DNA of 64,000 nucleotides from AP-15 sp963785565 (GCA_963785565.1 CAWAVV010000013.1:446927-510926), one strand, 5' to 3'. Counted from the first letter of the stretch, positions 1 through 9,504 are shown. Numbers and translations: made by a program. Notes: a model not told the origin generated them from the letters alone.

Positions 1-2
1 CG

Positions 3-353
3 CGGCGCGCCGCACCTTTGTCGCCGCCGGCAGCACTTTATCCGGCAATTGCCGAGCATCCATTGTTCTCCCCTACCCGCATGCCTTTCGTTGCACCCAA
101 AGTCGCGCCACTCGCTGCAGCTGGCGGGCATTCACCGCTCGATGATTACGTGCTGCTCGGAACCGTTGTCGAAGGCGATACGCGGATTGCGCTTTTAAAG
201 CCGCCCGATGGCCATCAGGCGATCCGTGCCGTGACGGGGCAGATTATCGCCGGGTGGAAACTCTCGGCGATCACGCCGCAGGCCGTTCAATTCGAGAACG
301 GAACGGCCCGTTTGGCGCTGCATTTTTCCACCCCGCGCTGGCCGCACCGGTGA
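3..353 (+). CDS. Type II secretion GspC/GspN-like protein, 5' end outside window
   Basis: The frame is open to the left edge of the window, so the gene is probably truncated by the window; the first start codon inside is a TTG at 18. The visible ~111 residues contain 'EHPLFSPTRMP' followed by a small beta-rich module ('YVLLGTVVEGDTRIALLK' ... 'GWKLSAITPQAVQFENG'). That arrangement is typical of the periplasmic HR domain of GspC/GspN-type proteins, which link the inner-membrane platform to the secretin. The stop overlaps the gspK start (GTGA), so the two are translationally coupled in a type II secretion operon. The exact letter (C or N) is uncertain. Confidence 0.6.
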   Translation, partial: RRAAPLSPPAALYPAIAEHPLFSPTRMPFVAPKVAPLAAAGGHSPLDDYVLLGTVVEGDTRIALLKPPDGHQAIRAVTGQIIAGWKLSAITPQAVQFENGTARLALHFSTPRWPHR

Positions 354-1180
354 AAATCAGGCAGGAGGAGCGCGGTTTTGCCCTCGTGATGGTGTTGTGG
401 GCGGCGTTGATCCTTGCCGTGATCGCCGCCAGCATCATTGCGACCGCCCGAAGCGAAGCCCGTTTGGAAAACACGCGCTACGCCACCGCTCAACTTGGCG
501 CTATTGCCGAGGGGGCGATCAATATCACCGTTTTACGCATGCTCGACCCCGCGCCTGCCGTTCACCCCTCGGCGGACGGAACGCCATTCGCCCTCGACTT
601 CGCCAGCCGCAAGGTTGCGATGCGCGTCACGGACGAGGCCGGCAAGATCGACCTGAATTTCGCCCAAGGTGAATTGCTGCGTCGGCTGATCGTCGCGGTC
701 GGGATCGAAGCGCAAGACGCGCAAGCGCTTGTAGATAAGGTTCTCGACTGGCGCGAGGCCGGCATCGGGCGACGGCTCAACGGCGCGAAAGCCGAGGATT
801 ATCGGGACGCCGGGCTGTCTTACGGGCCGCGCGAGGCGCCGTTCGAAACCGTCGAGGAATTGCAGCTGGTGATGGGCATTACCCCACAGCTGTTCGAGCG
901 GCTCGCACCTTCGCTGACCGTCTACTCGCAATCGGCCTGGGTCGATCCGGTCTTTGCGCCGCGCGACGTGGTGGCCGCACTCACCCGAATGGGTGCGGGC
1001 CCGTTATCCGACATCCTGGCGCGGCGCGCAGCCGGTCACAAAGCCCCAGTGGTCATCGGCCATTCCTTTACAATCGATGCCGAAGTCGACGATCCGAGCG
1101 GGTTGCGCGTGCAAAGAAGTGCTGTCGTTCGGCTGACCGGCTCGCCTAAACTACCACTGATCGTCTACCGTTGGAATTGA
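350..1180 (+). CDS. gspK: Type II secretion minor pseudopilin GspK
   Basis: A protein of 276 residues from a GTG at 350 that overlaps the preceding stop by 4 bases; the longer upstream frame is a shadow of the preceding gene. The N-terminus has a prepilin-type signal: a basic leader, the G-F cleavage context 'ERGFALVMVLWAALILAVI' and a hydrophobic helix. The body carries GspK-typical helix-hairpin segments ('RVTDEAGKIDLNFAQGE', 'LVDKVLDWRE', 'FETVEELQLVMGI'). GspK caps the pseudopilus tip with GspI and GspJ. Length is slightly below the usual 300-330 residues. It is the last secretion gene here; the following 1.1 kb has no intact gene. Confidence 0.85.
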   Translation: MKIRQEERGFALVMVLWAALILAVIAASIIATARSEARLENTRYATAQLGAIAEGAINITVLRMLDPAPAVHPSADGTPFALDFASRKVAMRVTDEAGKIDLNFAQGELLRRLIVAVGIEAQDAQALVDKVLDWREAGIGRRLNGAKAEDYRDAGLSYGPREAPFETVEELQLVMGITPQLFERLAPSLTVYSQSAWVDPVFAPRDVVAALTRMGAGPLSDILARRAAGHKAPVVIGHSFTIDAEVDDPSGLRVQRSAVVRLTGSPKLPLIVYRWN

Positions 1181-2343
1181 GTGCGGGTCGAGTATGGGCT
1201 GAACGCCTTTATTCATGCCGTGGCATTGTTCTTACCATCGGCCGCGGCGCCGCAGGCCCGGGCCCGCCGGCCCAAGGCAGAGAGGCATGCATGCTTCCGG
1301 CGGCTAGCAGCCGAGTGGAAACTTTCCGAACGAGCCGCGCTTAGATCTCTAAGCATCTGATTTAGCTTGGCTGGGGGACTAAGATTCGAAGCTGGACTGG
1401 TGGAATCAGAGTCCGACGTCATTTTCGCCGGCTCTCTAAGACCGTCCGATCCGAGATTTAAAGCCGGATCCGGCGAACCCGAGACACCACAGCAAAAAGC
1501 AGGTCTGGCAGATTGCGAAGAGCATCGAGACCTTCGGCTTCAATGTCCCGATCCTGGTCGATGCTGACGAAAGGGTGATCGCCGAGGACGGTCGGCTATT
1601 GGCGTGACTACGGAGGCAGCTACAACGGATACCGCTACTGACGCACGTGATGTGGATCCACCGATCTCATGCCCCTGAACAGGGCCGCTCGACCAGCGCC
1701 ACGTGCCGGACGTGCGGCCTTTCGGCATGCCCCGAGCGTAGCTGGCACTAGGCCGCTCAAGTTGACGCTCTGTCACGGCGATTGCTCAGATAAGAGCGGG
1801 CTTGTCGCGAAGTGGCACGGTCGAGACGGTCCGGGGCGGTGTATCGTGGAAACTCACTCAGGCGTGAAACGGGACTGGGCGGCGAGGGGTGGGCAGTTTT
1901 ACGTCATGCCAAGGACGAGCCGATAATTCACCCGGCCAGGGTCCCTGGCTGATATCGACAATAGTCCCTCTCCGGTAGGTTCGGAATCTGCTCAGACGAG
2001 GGACCCCGCTCGCCGAATCCTCAGAAACCCAGAGAAACCTCCGCGCCAAGCAGCCAAGAGGTGAAAACGACCACGCTTTCTGCGCGATCGAGGGCTTGCC
2101 CGGCTGGTGTCTGCTACGCCGGGCCGCTATTAGGAACCGAAGGCTGGACGCGGCGGCCTCTATCTTCGTCCGTTGGGGGGCAGGGGAAGTTGCCCTCGTT
2201 GCATTGTAGAAAACCTGGGCTCGGTAGAGTCAGGATTATTAATTCCCGAGCAATTTGTAAGTAGTTTCCGAGCCTGTGAATCATATTCGCGGTTCCCTAT
2301 TTTATAATTCCGCGTCGCTACAATTCAGAAAAGGACACCGCCG
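1181..2343. other. Long spacer with degraded remnants
   Basis: No intact gene is convincing in this 1.16 kb. It holds a ParB-like fragment (1440-1607). Directly after, in another frame, comes a short tail reading 'YWRDYGGSYNGYRY' then stop, which looks like the 3' end of a lost glycine/tyrosine-rich secreted protein. A pair of sequences at 1847 and 2271 resembles the ends of the IS-like element at 14340-14692. The last 100 bases are AT-rich and probably carry the promoter of the gene at 2344. Confidence 0.5.
1440..1607 (+). pseudogene. ParB-like N-terminal domain fragment
   Basis: The frame encodes 'IRDLKPDPANPRHHSKKQ' followed by 'IAKSIETFGFNVPILVD' and 'ERVIAEDGRLLA', then a stop. This is the start of the ParB/Srx nuclease-like fold found in ParB-like proteins that precede DNA methylases and in some IS-associated genes (usual core 'xxIRxFGFxxPVLVDxxxRIIAGHGR'). 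Only about 55 residues remain, there is no start codon in the normal place, and the key 'GHGR' reads 'EDGR'. It is a decayed remnant. Confidence 0.6.
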
Positions 2344-2886
2344 ATGCCACTTCTCACCCGACCGATAGCCGTTTACTTTCCGTTGCGGCGCACCGTCGCG
2401 ATAGCGGCGCTGATGGCCGCCACATTTCTCGCCAGCCCACTGACCCCGGCTCGCGCCAACCCAGCCAGCCCGCCACTTCAGCTGGCGCAGAACGATCCCC
2501 AAAAGACCCTGACGGCCACCCAGGCTACCTCCGACAAAGCGGACACCGTCGAGGCGCGGATCACGAGCCTTCACGCTGAGCTGAAGATCACGCCTGCGGA
2601 AGATGCGATGTGGAACGGCGTGGCGCAGGCAATGCGCGAAAACGTCGCCAACCTTGAAAAGCTCGTCGCCGAAAAACGGACACAAGCACCGCAAAACATG
2701 ACTGCCTTGGACGACTTGACGACCTATCAGAAATTCGCCCAGGCCCATGTCGACGGTCTGAAGAACCTGACCTCGGCGTTCACATCGCTCTACGATGCGA
2801 TGCCCGCTGCCCAGAAGACGAATGCCGACCTGGTGTTCCGGAATTTCTGGCGCGAGAACGCCCGCTCGCATGGCCAGAGGAGCTGA
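2344..2886 (+). CDS. Spy/CpxP-like (LTXXQ-type) periplasmic protein
   Basis: A 180-residue exported protein. The first ~37 residues form a signal peptide ending near 'SPLTPARA'. The mature part is helical and contains 'ARITSLHAELKITPAEDAMW', the LTXXQ-like signature of Spy/CpxP-family proteins, which act as periplasmic stress sensors or ATP-independent chaperones. A purine-rich ribosome site (AAAAGG) precedes the ATG. The next two genes on the same strand also encode small exported proteins, so this is an envelope-stress type cluster. The family assignment is good; the precise role is not known. Confidence 0.75.
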   Translation: MPLLTRPIAVYFPLRRTVAIAALMAATFLASPLTPARANPASPPLQLAQNDPQKTLTATQATSDKADTVEARITSLHAELKITPAEDAMWNGVAQAMRENVANLEKLVAEKRTQAPQNMTALDDLTTYQKFAQAHVDGLKNLTSAFTSLYDAMPAAQKTNADLVFRNFWRENARSHGQRS

Positions 2887-2929
2887 CTATCCCTGCCCGC
2901 GCCGCCACGCTCATCAAAGGAGGTCTCGC

Positions 2930-3244
2930 ATGACCTGGATTAACGGTACCAAATCGAAAGCTCGCCTATCGGCGACGTTTGCGGCCGGGCTCGCGATTTC
3001 CGCCGCTCTTGTCCTCGGAACCATCGCCGCACCGGCTCTCGCCGCACCGGATCACGCAGGCTGGGGCGATCACGACAACCATCGTGGAACTCACCGTCAA
3101 GGCTGGAACCGCGATCACTATCGTGCACCTCCGGTAGTCTATGGTGGTTACTATCGCGGTGGTTATGGATATTACCCTCCACCAGTAGTTTACGGCCCCA
3201 ACATTGGCGTGAGCGTGCCAGGCATCAGTGTCGGTATTTGGTAA
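2930..3244 (+). CDS. Small exported Gly/Tyr-rich protein
   Basis: A protein of 104 residues starting at the ATG preceded by a strong ribosome site (AAAGGAGG, 7 bases upstream); the longer upstream frame is a shadow. It has a signal peptide ('LAISAALVLGTIAAPALAAP'), then a His/Asp-rich stretch ('DHAGWGDHDNHRGTHRQGWN') and a Tyr/Gly/Pro-rich tail ('YGGYYRGGYGYYPPP'). Proteins of this composition are common and uncharacterised in alphaproteobacteria and are presumably envelope-associated. It lies between two other small exported proteins. Confidence 0.75.
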   Translation: MTWINGTKSKARLSATFAAGLAISAALVLGTIAAPALAAPDHAGWGDHDNHRGTHRQGWNRDHYRAPPVVYGGYYRGGYGYYPPPVVYGPNIGVSVPGISVGIW

Positions 3245-3333
3245 GCTTCACCCTAATCCCAAACGGAATCGGCTCGCGGGCAATGGCGTCCGCAATCCGA
3301 TGCGACGAGTCACTTTGCAGAACGGAGTCTCCG

Positions 3334-3573
3334 ATGCTCAAAAATCTGGCGATAGTCCTTGGATTGGTGGCGGGCCTGTCGGCTTGCATGGGACCATACG
3401 GTTACAGCGGATACGGCACCGGGTATGGTTACAACAGACCCGCCAACTACGGATACGGTTACAGCACTCCTGCCAACTACGGATACGGCTACAACACGCC
3501 CGTCTACTATGGAGGTAGCTACGATCCCGACACGTCGTACACCAGCCCGCACGGCACGCGCACGGTGCAATGA
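3334..3573 (+). CDS. Small repeat-containing lipoprotein
   Basis: A protein of 79 residues from the ATG after a GGAG ribosome site. The N-terminus 'MLKNLAIVLGLVAGLSACM' is a lipoprotein signal with lipobox LSAC. The mature part contains imperfect tandem repeats of about 11 residues ('PANYGYGYSTPANYGYGYN'), visible also as repeated DNA at 3442-3500. Function is unknown; it is likely an outer-membrane-anchored low-complexity protein. Confidence 0.75.
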   Translation: MLKNLAIVLGLVAGLSACMGPYGYSGYGTGYGYNRPANYGYGYSTPANYGYGYNTPVYYGGSYDPDTSYTSPHGTRTVQ

Positions 3574-3606
3574 CGTAGCCCCGTCTTTAGGGCTGGTCTC
3601 CCGATA

Positions 3607-3632
3607 GCGATCCGGCCTGCAGGCCGGATCGC
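3607..3632. terminator. 26-base perfect palindrome, possible terminator
   Basis: The sequence centred on CCTGCAGG is a perfect inverted repeat (arms GCGATCCGGCCTG) 34 bases after the lipoprotein stop. It could form a strong GC hairpin. No U-run follows, so intrinsic termination is plausible but not certain. Confidence 0.4.
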
Positions 3633-3716
3633 GTCGTGTCCAACGGCAACGAACTACCTGTCGATATTGATTAGAGCGCGAACCATAGTGAACCCCGTAA
3701 TAACGACTTATTATTC

Positions 3717-3812
3717 GTCATTCCCGCGGAAGCGGGAACGGGAACGCAGGAACGACAAGGGCTTGAACGGTGGCCATCGGCCTCCGCTTTCGCGGGGGCG
3801 GCGGTAACTTAT
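3717..3812. repeat. Degenerate palindromic intergenic repeat
   Basis: The left part 'CGTCATTCCCGCGGAAGCGG' forms a short hairpin (TTCCCGC / GCGGGAA) and the right part has a related arm ('CCGCTTTCGCGGGGGCGG'). This is the form of the widespread alphaproteobacterial intergenic repeat reading roughly CGTCATTCCCGC..GCGGGAATCC. No coding potential is seen here. Confidence 0.5.
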
Positions 3813-3850
3813 CCGGATAGCACGCTTCACCAGTCAGATACTTAGATGTT

Positions 3851-4567
3851 ATGAGTCCTTCATCGAATTGGCCGCGCAACCGGCTTTTACTCGCCCTTCC
3901 TTCCTCCGATCTTCAACAGCTTATGCCGGAGCTTGAACAGATACGCTGCAAACGCGGGCAGGTTCTGATGGATGCCGATAGTCCGCTCGACCATGTATTC
4001 TTCCCCGACAGCGGTGTCGTCTCGGTGGTGGCAGTCTATGCGGACGGCAGTATCATTGAGATGGCAACGATCGGTAGGGAGGGTTGCACTTCCGTGCAAG
4101 CCATTTTTGGCGCCGAGAGTTCCTCTGTCCGGCTTCTCGTCCAAATACCGGGGGATGCAACAAGCATGTCGCGCGAGGTGTTCACACGAGCCATGGGGTC
4201 GATGCCGTCCTTCCAAAGTCTGATGTACGCTTACGCTCAAGCCTTTCTCGAGCAGGTTCTGGTGTCGGTGGCGTGCAACGGGGCGCACAGCCTCAAACAG
4301 CGGCTGGCGCGTTGGCTGCTGATGATGCGTGACCGCGGAGACGATGATGCTCTGCTGATCACGCAGAACCTGCTCGCCGAAATGCTGGGCGTCCAGAGGC
4401 CAACCGTCAGCAATGCCGCGCGGGAGTTGGAACACGCCGGTTTGATTGAGCGCGGCCGGCGGCAAGTCTCGATACTTGATCGGCAGGGCCTCGTGGCGGC
4501 ATCTTGTGAATGTTATCGGTTGGTCCGGGCGCGCATCGCTTTTCACCTTCCCAAAACATACGCATAA
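3851..4567 (+). CDS. Crp/Fnr-family transcriptional regulator
   Basis: A protein of 238 residues. Residues ~20-130 form a cyclic-nucleotide-binding-like beta barrel ('MDADSPLDHVFFPDSGVVSV', 'MATIGREGCTS'). Residues ~165-215 form a winged helix ('QNLLAEMLGVQRPTVSNAAR' is the recognition region). The barrel lacks the clear cAMP-binding arginine/serine pair of CRP and has no N-terminal Cys cluster of FNR, so the signal is unknown. Many relatives in alphaproteobacteria sit next to stress or sensor-kinase genes. The large CheB/CheR kinase follows 170 bases downstream on the same strand and may be a functional partner (inference from position). Confidence 0.85.
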   Translation: MSPSSNWPRNRLLLALPSSDLQQLMPELEQIRCKRGQVLMDADSPLDHVFFPDSGVVSVVAVYADGSIIEMATIGREGCTSVQAIFGAESSSVRLLVQIPGDATSMSREVFTRAMGSMPSFQSLMYAYAQAFLEQVLVSVACNGAHSLKQRLARWLLMMRDRGDDDALLITQNLLAEMLGVQRPTVSNAARELEHAGLIERGRRQVSILDRQGLVAASCECYRLVRARIAFHLPKTYA

Positions 4568-4734
4568 AAAGCGAGCCCACACCCGGTTTGGTCATGTAGA
4601 TTACCGACAACATCCCCTCGACGCGCTTACAATCAAAACTGGCAGGAGGGTGACGTCAGCCCTATAGCAAGGTTCCGATGTATCGCATATCGGTTCCTGA
4701 AGAGCATCTTTTGCGCGATGCGGGAGGAGCGTGC

Positions 4735-7700
4735 ATGGCTGTGAAAGGGCGGCGTCGGCAACAGGCTGGAGCGGCTCGCGCGCCGCTGGGGCGGCGCTCG
4801 TCACGAAGGCACCTCTCGCTGCCCGCCGCTGAGAGCTTCTCGGTCGTCGGGCTCGGCGCCTCGGCGGGCGGCCTTGATGCTTTCCGCAGGCTGCTCGCGG
4901 TCCTCCCTGCCGGCACCGGCATGGCTTTTATTCTGATCCAGCATCTCGATCCGACGCATGCAAGCATGATGGTCGATCTGCTGGCCGGGCATACGCCGCT
5001 GACGGTCCAGCAAGCGGCGGATGGGATGCCGATCGAGCCCGAGCATGTCTATCTCATCCCGCCAGGCGCCTATCTATCGATCTGTGCTGGTGCCCTTCGC
5101 CTGTCGCGGCCGCGCGAGCGTCACGGCGCGCGCCTGCCGTTCGACTTCTTTCTGCGCTCGTTGGCCGAAGAACTGGGCGACCGCGCGATCTGCGTGATCC
5201 TCTCGGGAACCGGCAGCGACGGCAGCCTGGGGCTGAAGGCGGTCAAGGAGCAGGGCGGGCTCGTCATCGCGCAGGATCCGGACGAGGCCGAGTATGACGG
5301 CATGCCGCGCAGCGCGATCATGACCGGCGCCGTGGACCTGGTGCTCCCGGTTGCGAAGATTCCGGAAATCCTCGCCAAATACGGCCAGCGGAAGGGATTG
5401 GCGCTGGACGATCATCCCCCGGGCCGGTTGGCCGAAATCCTCAATCTTTTGCGCACCGAGACCTCGCACGATTTCGCGCTCTACAAGCCCGGCACATTGT
5501 CGCGCCGGATCGAGCGGCGTATGGCGCTGGCCGGCATCGATGACAGTGGCCGGTATCTCGACCTATTGCGGGGGGACCCGGATGAGCTCGAGCTCCTCGC
5601 CAAGGATCTGCTGATTAACGTCACCAGCTTCTTCCGCGACCCGAAGGCGTTCGAAGTGCTGGCGGAGGAGGTGATCCCCGATCTTGTCCGCCGGCACCCG
5701 CCGGACCGGCCGCTGCGGATCTGGGTCGCCGGGTGCAGCAGCGGCGAGGAGACCTATTCCCTCGCCATGCTGTTTCTCGAGGAGATCTCGGCCGCTAAGC
5801 GAAACATCAGGCTGCAGGTCTTCGCCTCTGATGTCGACGAGGATGCGGTCGCTCTCGCTCGCGAGGGACACTATCCGAATTCGATCGCGGCGGATGTGTC
5901 GCCGGCGCGACTTGCCCGCTTCTTTACCCAGGAGGAGCACGGCTATCGGATCGTGCCCGAGTTGCGCGGGGTGGTGGTCTTTACCGTGCAGGATGTATTG
6001 GCCGATCCGCCGTTCTCGCGCCTCGACCTGATCTCCTGTCGTAACCTTCTGATCTATTTGCGCCCCGAAGCGCAGCAGAAGGTTCTTCTGCTGTTCCATT
6101 TCGCTCTCAGCGGCGGCGGCATCCTGATGCTCGGCGGCTCCGAGACGGTGGGTAACCTCGATGACCGGTTCGAGCCTATCTCCAAGGCGCAGCGGATCTA
6201 TCGGCAGATCGGCCGCAGCCGGCCCGGGGAAGTCGACTTTCCGATCGGCTCGGGCGGGGGCGCTCGAGCGATTTGGCCGGGAGAAACGCACCAGGCGGCG
6301 ATGCGGGGAATCAGCGTCAGCGACCTCACGCACCGGCTATTGGTCGAGACCTATGCGCCGGCTTCGGTTCTGATCAATCGTAAATACGAGTGCCTCTATT
6401 ATTCGGGACCGACCGACCGCTATCTCCAGGTGGCGGCGGGCGAGCCCAGCCGCGATCTGCTCGCCATGGCGCGCGAGGGGCTGCGCAACAAACTAAGGGC
6501 AGTGGTCCAGCAGGCGAGCCGGGAGCATGCGCGTGCGACCGCTGCGGGTGCGCAGGCGAACCACGCCGGCAATGCCGTCGCGGTCCGCATCGAGGTCCAT
6601 CCGGTGCGGCGCGACGGCGAGGAGTTGCTGCTGGTCAGCTTCTTCGACGAACCCGAGCCGGAGCCAAAGCTGGGCCGGCCGGTCGAGCCGGCCGACGACC
6701 TCTCGCGGGTAACCGAGCTCGAGCGCGAACTCGATACTACCCGCAAGGAGCTGGAGAGCGCCATTCACGACCTGGAGATCGCCAACGAGGAGCAAAAGGC
6801 GATCAACCAGGAAGCGATGTCGGCGAACGAGGAGTTCCAGTCGACCAACGAAGAGCTGATGACCTCGCGCGAGGAGCTACAATCGCTCAATGAAGAACTC
6901 ACCGCGCTCAACAGCCAGCTCCAGGAGACACTCGAACGCCAGCGCAGCACGTCCAACGATCTGCAGAACATCCTGGACAGCTCCGGCGTCGCGACCCTGT
7001 TCCTGGACGGCGCGCTCAACATCCGCTTCTTCACGCCGGCGGCCAAATCGCTGTTTCGGTTCATCGCCACCGACATCGGACGGCCGCTCGCCGATCTGAC
7101 CCCGGTTGTCGGCGACCGCGATCTCCTCGCCGATGCCCGCGCCGTGCTGACCAGCCTTGCGCCGCTGGGGCGCGAGATCGAAGCCGAAGGCGGCGCCTGG
7201 TACGTCCGCCGCATCCTGCCCTACCGCACCCAGGACAATCGGATCGACGGAGTGGTCATCACTTTCGCCGACATCTCGGAGATCAAGGCGGCGGAACGCG
7301 AGATCCGGGCGGCGCACGCCTATTCCGACAGTGTCATCGACACGATCCGCCAGCCGTTGGTTGTGCTCGACGAGGAATTGCGGGTCGTCTCTGCAAACCG
7401 TTCCTTCTACCGGGCCTTCGCCCTCGCCGCCGGGGAAACCGTCGGTAGACCGCTGGGCTTCGTCGAGGATGGCCACCCGGGAATCCCAGGGCTGCGCGGC
7501 TTCCTCGATCGGGTCCAGGCCGAGCAGCAAGTTACGGTTGAAGATTACGAGGTCGAGGTCGAACTCCCGCTGCTTGGGCGGCGCCTCCTGCTGGTGAACG
7601 CGCGCCAGATCCGCGACGGGCCGCTGGGGGGACGGAAGATCCTGTTGGCGATCGACGACATCACCGAACGCAAGCAGGCGACTGAGGCCTTGGAGGCGGC

Positions 7701-9504
7701 TAGGCGGGAGGCCGAGCAGGCCAATCTCGGCAAGTCACGCTTCCTTGCCGCCGCCAGCCATGATCTGCGCCAGCCGTTGCAGACGATCAGCCTACTGCAC
7801 GAAATATTGGCAAAGAAGGTCGAGGACGAAGCCACCTTGCAGCTGGTCGGCAGGCTCGACGAGACCGTGAGTTCGATGTCGAGCATGCTCGACACGCTGC
7901 TCGACATCAACCAGCTCGAGGCCGGGATCGTCCGCCGCGAGATGGTCGATTTCCCGATCAATGCGGTGCTCGAGCAGCTGCGCACCCAGTTCACCTTTCA
8001 CGCGACCGCGCATCGCCTCGGCTGGCGCGTTGTTCCGTGCAGCCTCAGCGTGCGCAGCGACCCGCGTCTGCTCGAGCAGATGATCCGCAATCTGCTCTCG
8101 AACGCGGTGAAATACACCAGTAAGGGCAAGATCCTGCTCGGCTGCCGGCGGCGCGGCGACATGCTTCGCATCGAGGTCTGGGACACCGGGATCGGCATTC
8201 CCGAAGAGCAGCTTCAGGCAATCTTCGAGGAGTTTCATCAGCTCGACAATCCGGCGCGCGAGCGCAGCAAAGGTCTCGGCCTCGGTCTCGCCATCGTCGA
8301 GCGCCTGGCAGGCTTGCTCGGCCATGCGGTCGATGTTCGATCCCGCCCTGGCAAGGGCTCGGTCTTTGCCGTCGAGGTGCCGCTCGGCCAAGACGCGCCG
8401 CACTGGCGGCCTCAGTACCTCTGGCCTGAGGCGACAGAAAAAAGAACTCAGAGCGGCGCAATCCTTGTCGTCGAGGACGATCCTTCGGTGCGCGAGATGC
8501 TGACCCTCCTGCTCGACGGCGAGGGTCACCGCACGACCCCCGTCGAGGATGGGAGAAAGGCGCTCGCGTCGGTGGCGCAGGGAGCGGTGCGCCCGGACCT
8601 CGTCGTCGTCGACTACAATCTGCCGGGGGGTCTGAATGGCCTGCAGGCCATCGCCCGCCTGCAGGATGCGCTCGGTTACAAGGTCCCCGCCATCATCCTG
8701 ACCGGCGACATCTCGACCGAAACCTTGCGTGAGATCGCCCAAGGGGGCCACCTGCATCTGAACAAGCCAGTCAAGGGGAAGCACCTGATCGACCTGATCC
8801 GGCGGTGCCTCGCCGAATTGCAATTGCCAGGGCAAGCAAACGCCCGGAAGCCCGCCGAAGCCTCCCGCGATGGCCCGAGACCTGCGACCGTCTTCGTGGT
8901 CGACGATGACGGCGCGGTGCGCGAGGCGCTGCGCGATTTGCTCAGCGAAGATGGCCGGTTGGTCGAGATCTACGATAGTTCCGAAGCCTTCCTCGATGCC
9001 TATCAACCCGGCGGCGAAGCGTGCCTCTTGGTCGATGCCCGGATGCCCGGCATGGGCGGGCTCGAACTGCTGCACCGGCTCAAGAGAAATGGAAGTCGGC
9101 TGCCGGCCATCATGATAACCGGCCAGGGCGACGTGCCGATGGCGGTCGAGGCCATGCGGGCCGGGGCTGCGGATTTCATCGAGAAGCCGATACACCGCGA
9201 AGAACTCTTCGCCAGCATCGAGCATGCCCTGGAACACATCCGGGATTCGGCCAAACTGTCGGTTCGCCAGGAGGCAGCAGTGATGCGCCTTGCCGGTCTG
9301 ACTGCGCGGCAGCGCCAGATCATGGAGTTGGTGCTCGCCGGTCATCCCAGCAAGAACATCGCCGCCGACCTCGGCATCAGCCAGCGCACTGTCGAGAACC
9401 ATCGAGCTGCGGTCATGAAGAAGACCGGTTCGCACTCGCTTTCGGCGCTGATCCGCTTGGCGCTCGCCGCCGATCCAGCCACCGCGCCGCAATCTCCCGG
9501 CTGA
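4735..9504 (+). CDS. CheB-CheR-PAS-PAS-histidine kinase-REC-REC-LuxR fusion
   Basis: A single 1589-residue protein from the ATG after a GGGAGGAG ribosome site (an upstream in-frame ATG at 4678 is less likely). Domains in order: CheB methylesterase ~35-215 with catalytic Ser (GASAGG), His (QHLDP) and Asp (GTGSDGS); CheR methyltransferase ~230-490 ('VAGCSSGEETYS', 'ISCRNLLIYL'); coiled coil ~655-740; two PAS domains ~742-978; HisKA with phospho-accepting His ~1009 ('ASHDLRQPL'); HATPase with N, G1 and G2 boxes; REC1 with Asp in 'VVVDYNLP'; FixJ-like REC2 with Asp in 'LVDARMPG'; LuxR-type HTH ~1519-1578. All catalytic residues look intact. It joins adaptation enzymes, a hybrid kinase and a DNA-binding output in one chain; no chemoreceptor genes are nearby. 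Confidence 0.93.
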   Translation: MAVKGRRRQQAGAARAPLGRRSSRRHLSLPAAESFSVVGLGASAGGLDAFRRLLAVLPAGTGMAFILIQHLDPTHASMMVDLLAGHTPLTVQQAADGMPIEPEHVYLIPPGAYLSICAGALRLSRPRERHGARLPFDFFLRSLAEELGDRAICVILSGTGSDGSLGLKAVKEQGGLVIAQDPDEAEYDGMPRSAIMTGAVDLVLPVAKIPEILAKYGQRKGLALDDHPPGRLAEILNLLRTETSHDFALYKPGTLSRRIERRMALAGIDDSGRYLDLLRGDPDELELLAKDLLINVTSFFRDPKAFEVLAEEVIPDLVRRHPPDRPLRIWVAGCSSGEETYSLAMLFLEEISAAKRNIRLQVFASDVDEDAVALAREGHYPNSIAADVSPARLARFFTQEEHGYRIVPELRGVVVFTVQDVLADPPFSRLDLISCRNLLIYLRPEAQQKVLLLFHFALSGGGILMLGGSETVGNLDDRFEPISKAQRIYRQIGRSRPGEVDFPIGSGGGARAIWPGETHQAAMRGISVSDLTHRLLVETYAPASVLINRKYECLYYSGPTDRYLQVAAGEPSRDLLAMAREGLRNKLRAVVQQASREHARATAAGAQANHAGNAVAVRIEVHPVRRDGEELLLVSFFDEPEPEPKLGRPVEPADDLSRVTELERELDTTRKELESAIHDLEIANEEQKAINQEAMSANEEFQSTNEELMTSREELQSLNEELTALNSQLQETLERQRSTSNDLQNILDSSGVATLFLDGALNIRFFTPAAKSLFRFIATDIGRPLADLTPVVGDRDLLADARAVLTSLAPLGREIEAEGGAWYVRRILPYRTQDNRIDGVVITFADISEIKAAEREIRAAHAYSDSVIDTIRQPLVVLDEELRVVSANRSFYRAFALAAGETVGRPLGFVEDGHPGIPGLRGFLDRVQAEQQVTVEDYEVEVELPLLGRRLLLVNARQIRDGPLGGRKILLAIDDITERKQATEALEAARREAEQANLGKSRFLAAASHDLRQPLQTISLLHEILAKKVEDEATLQLVGRLDETVSSMSSMLDTLLDINQLEAGIVRREMVDFPINAVLEQLRTQFTFHATAHRLGWRVVPCSLSVRSDPRLLEQMIRNLLSNAVKYTSKGKILLGCRRRGDMLRIEVWDTGIGIPEEQLQAIFEEFHQLDNPARERSKGLGLGLAIVERLAGLLGHAVDVRSRPGKGSVFAVEVPLGQDAPHWRPQYLWPEATEKRTQSGAILVVEDDPSVREMLTLLLDGEGHRTTPVEDGRKALASVAQGAVRPDLVVVDYNLPGGLNGLQAIARLQDALGYKVPAIILTGDISTETLREIAQGGHLHLNKPVKGKHLIDLIRRCLAELQLPGQANARKPAEASRDGPRPATVFVVDDDGAVREALRDLLSEDGRLVEIYDSSEAFLDAYQPGGEACLLVDARMPGMGGLELLHRLKRNGSRLPAIMITGQGDVPMAVEAMRAGAADFIEKPIHREELFASIEHALEHIRDSAKLSVRQEAAVMRLAGLTARQRQIMELVLAGHPSKNIAADLGISQRTVENHRAAVMKKTGSHSLSALIRLALAADPATAPQSPG

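Noticed and set aside
7792..9492. Long open frame on the minus strand across the kinase/receiver part of the giant sensor protein
   Set aside because: It is the antisense shadow of a strongly coding high-GC gene; its translation is Arg/His/Gly-rich with no domain.
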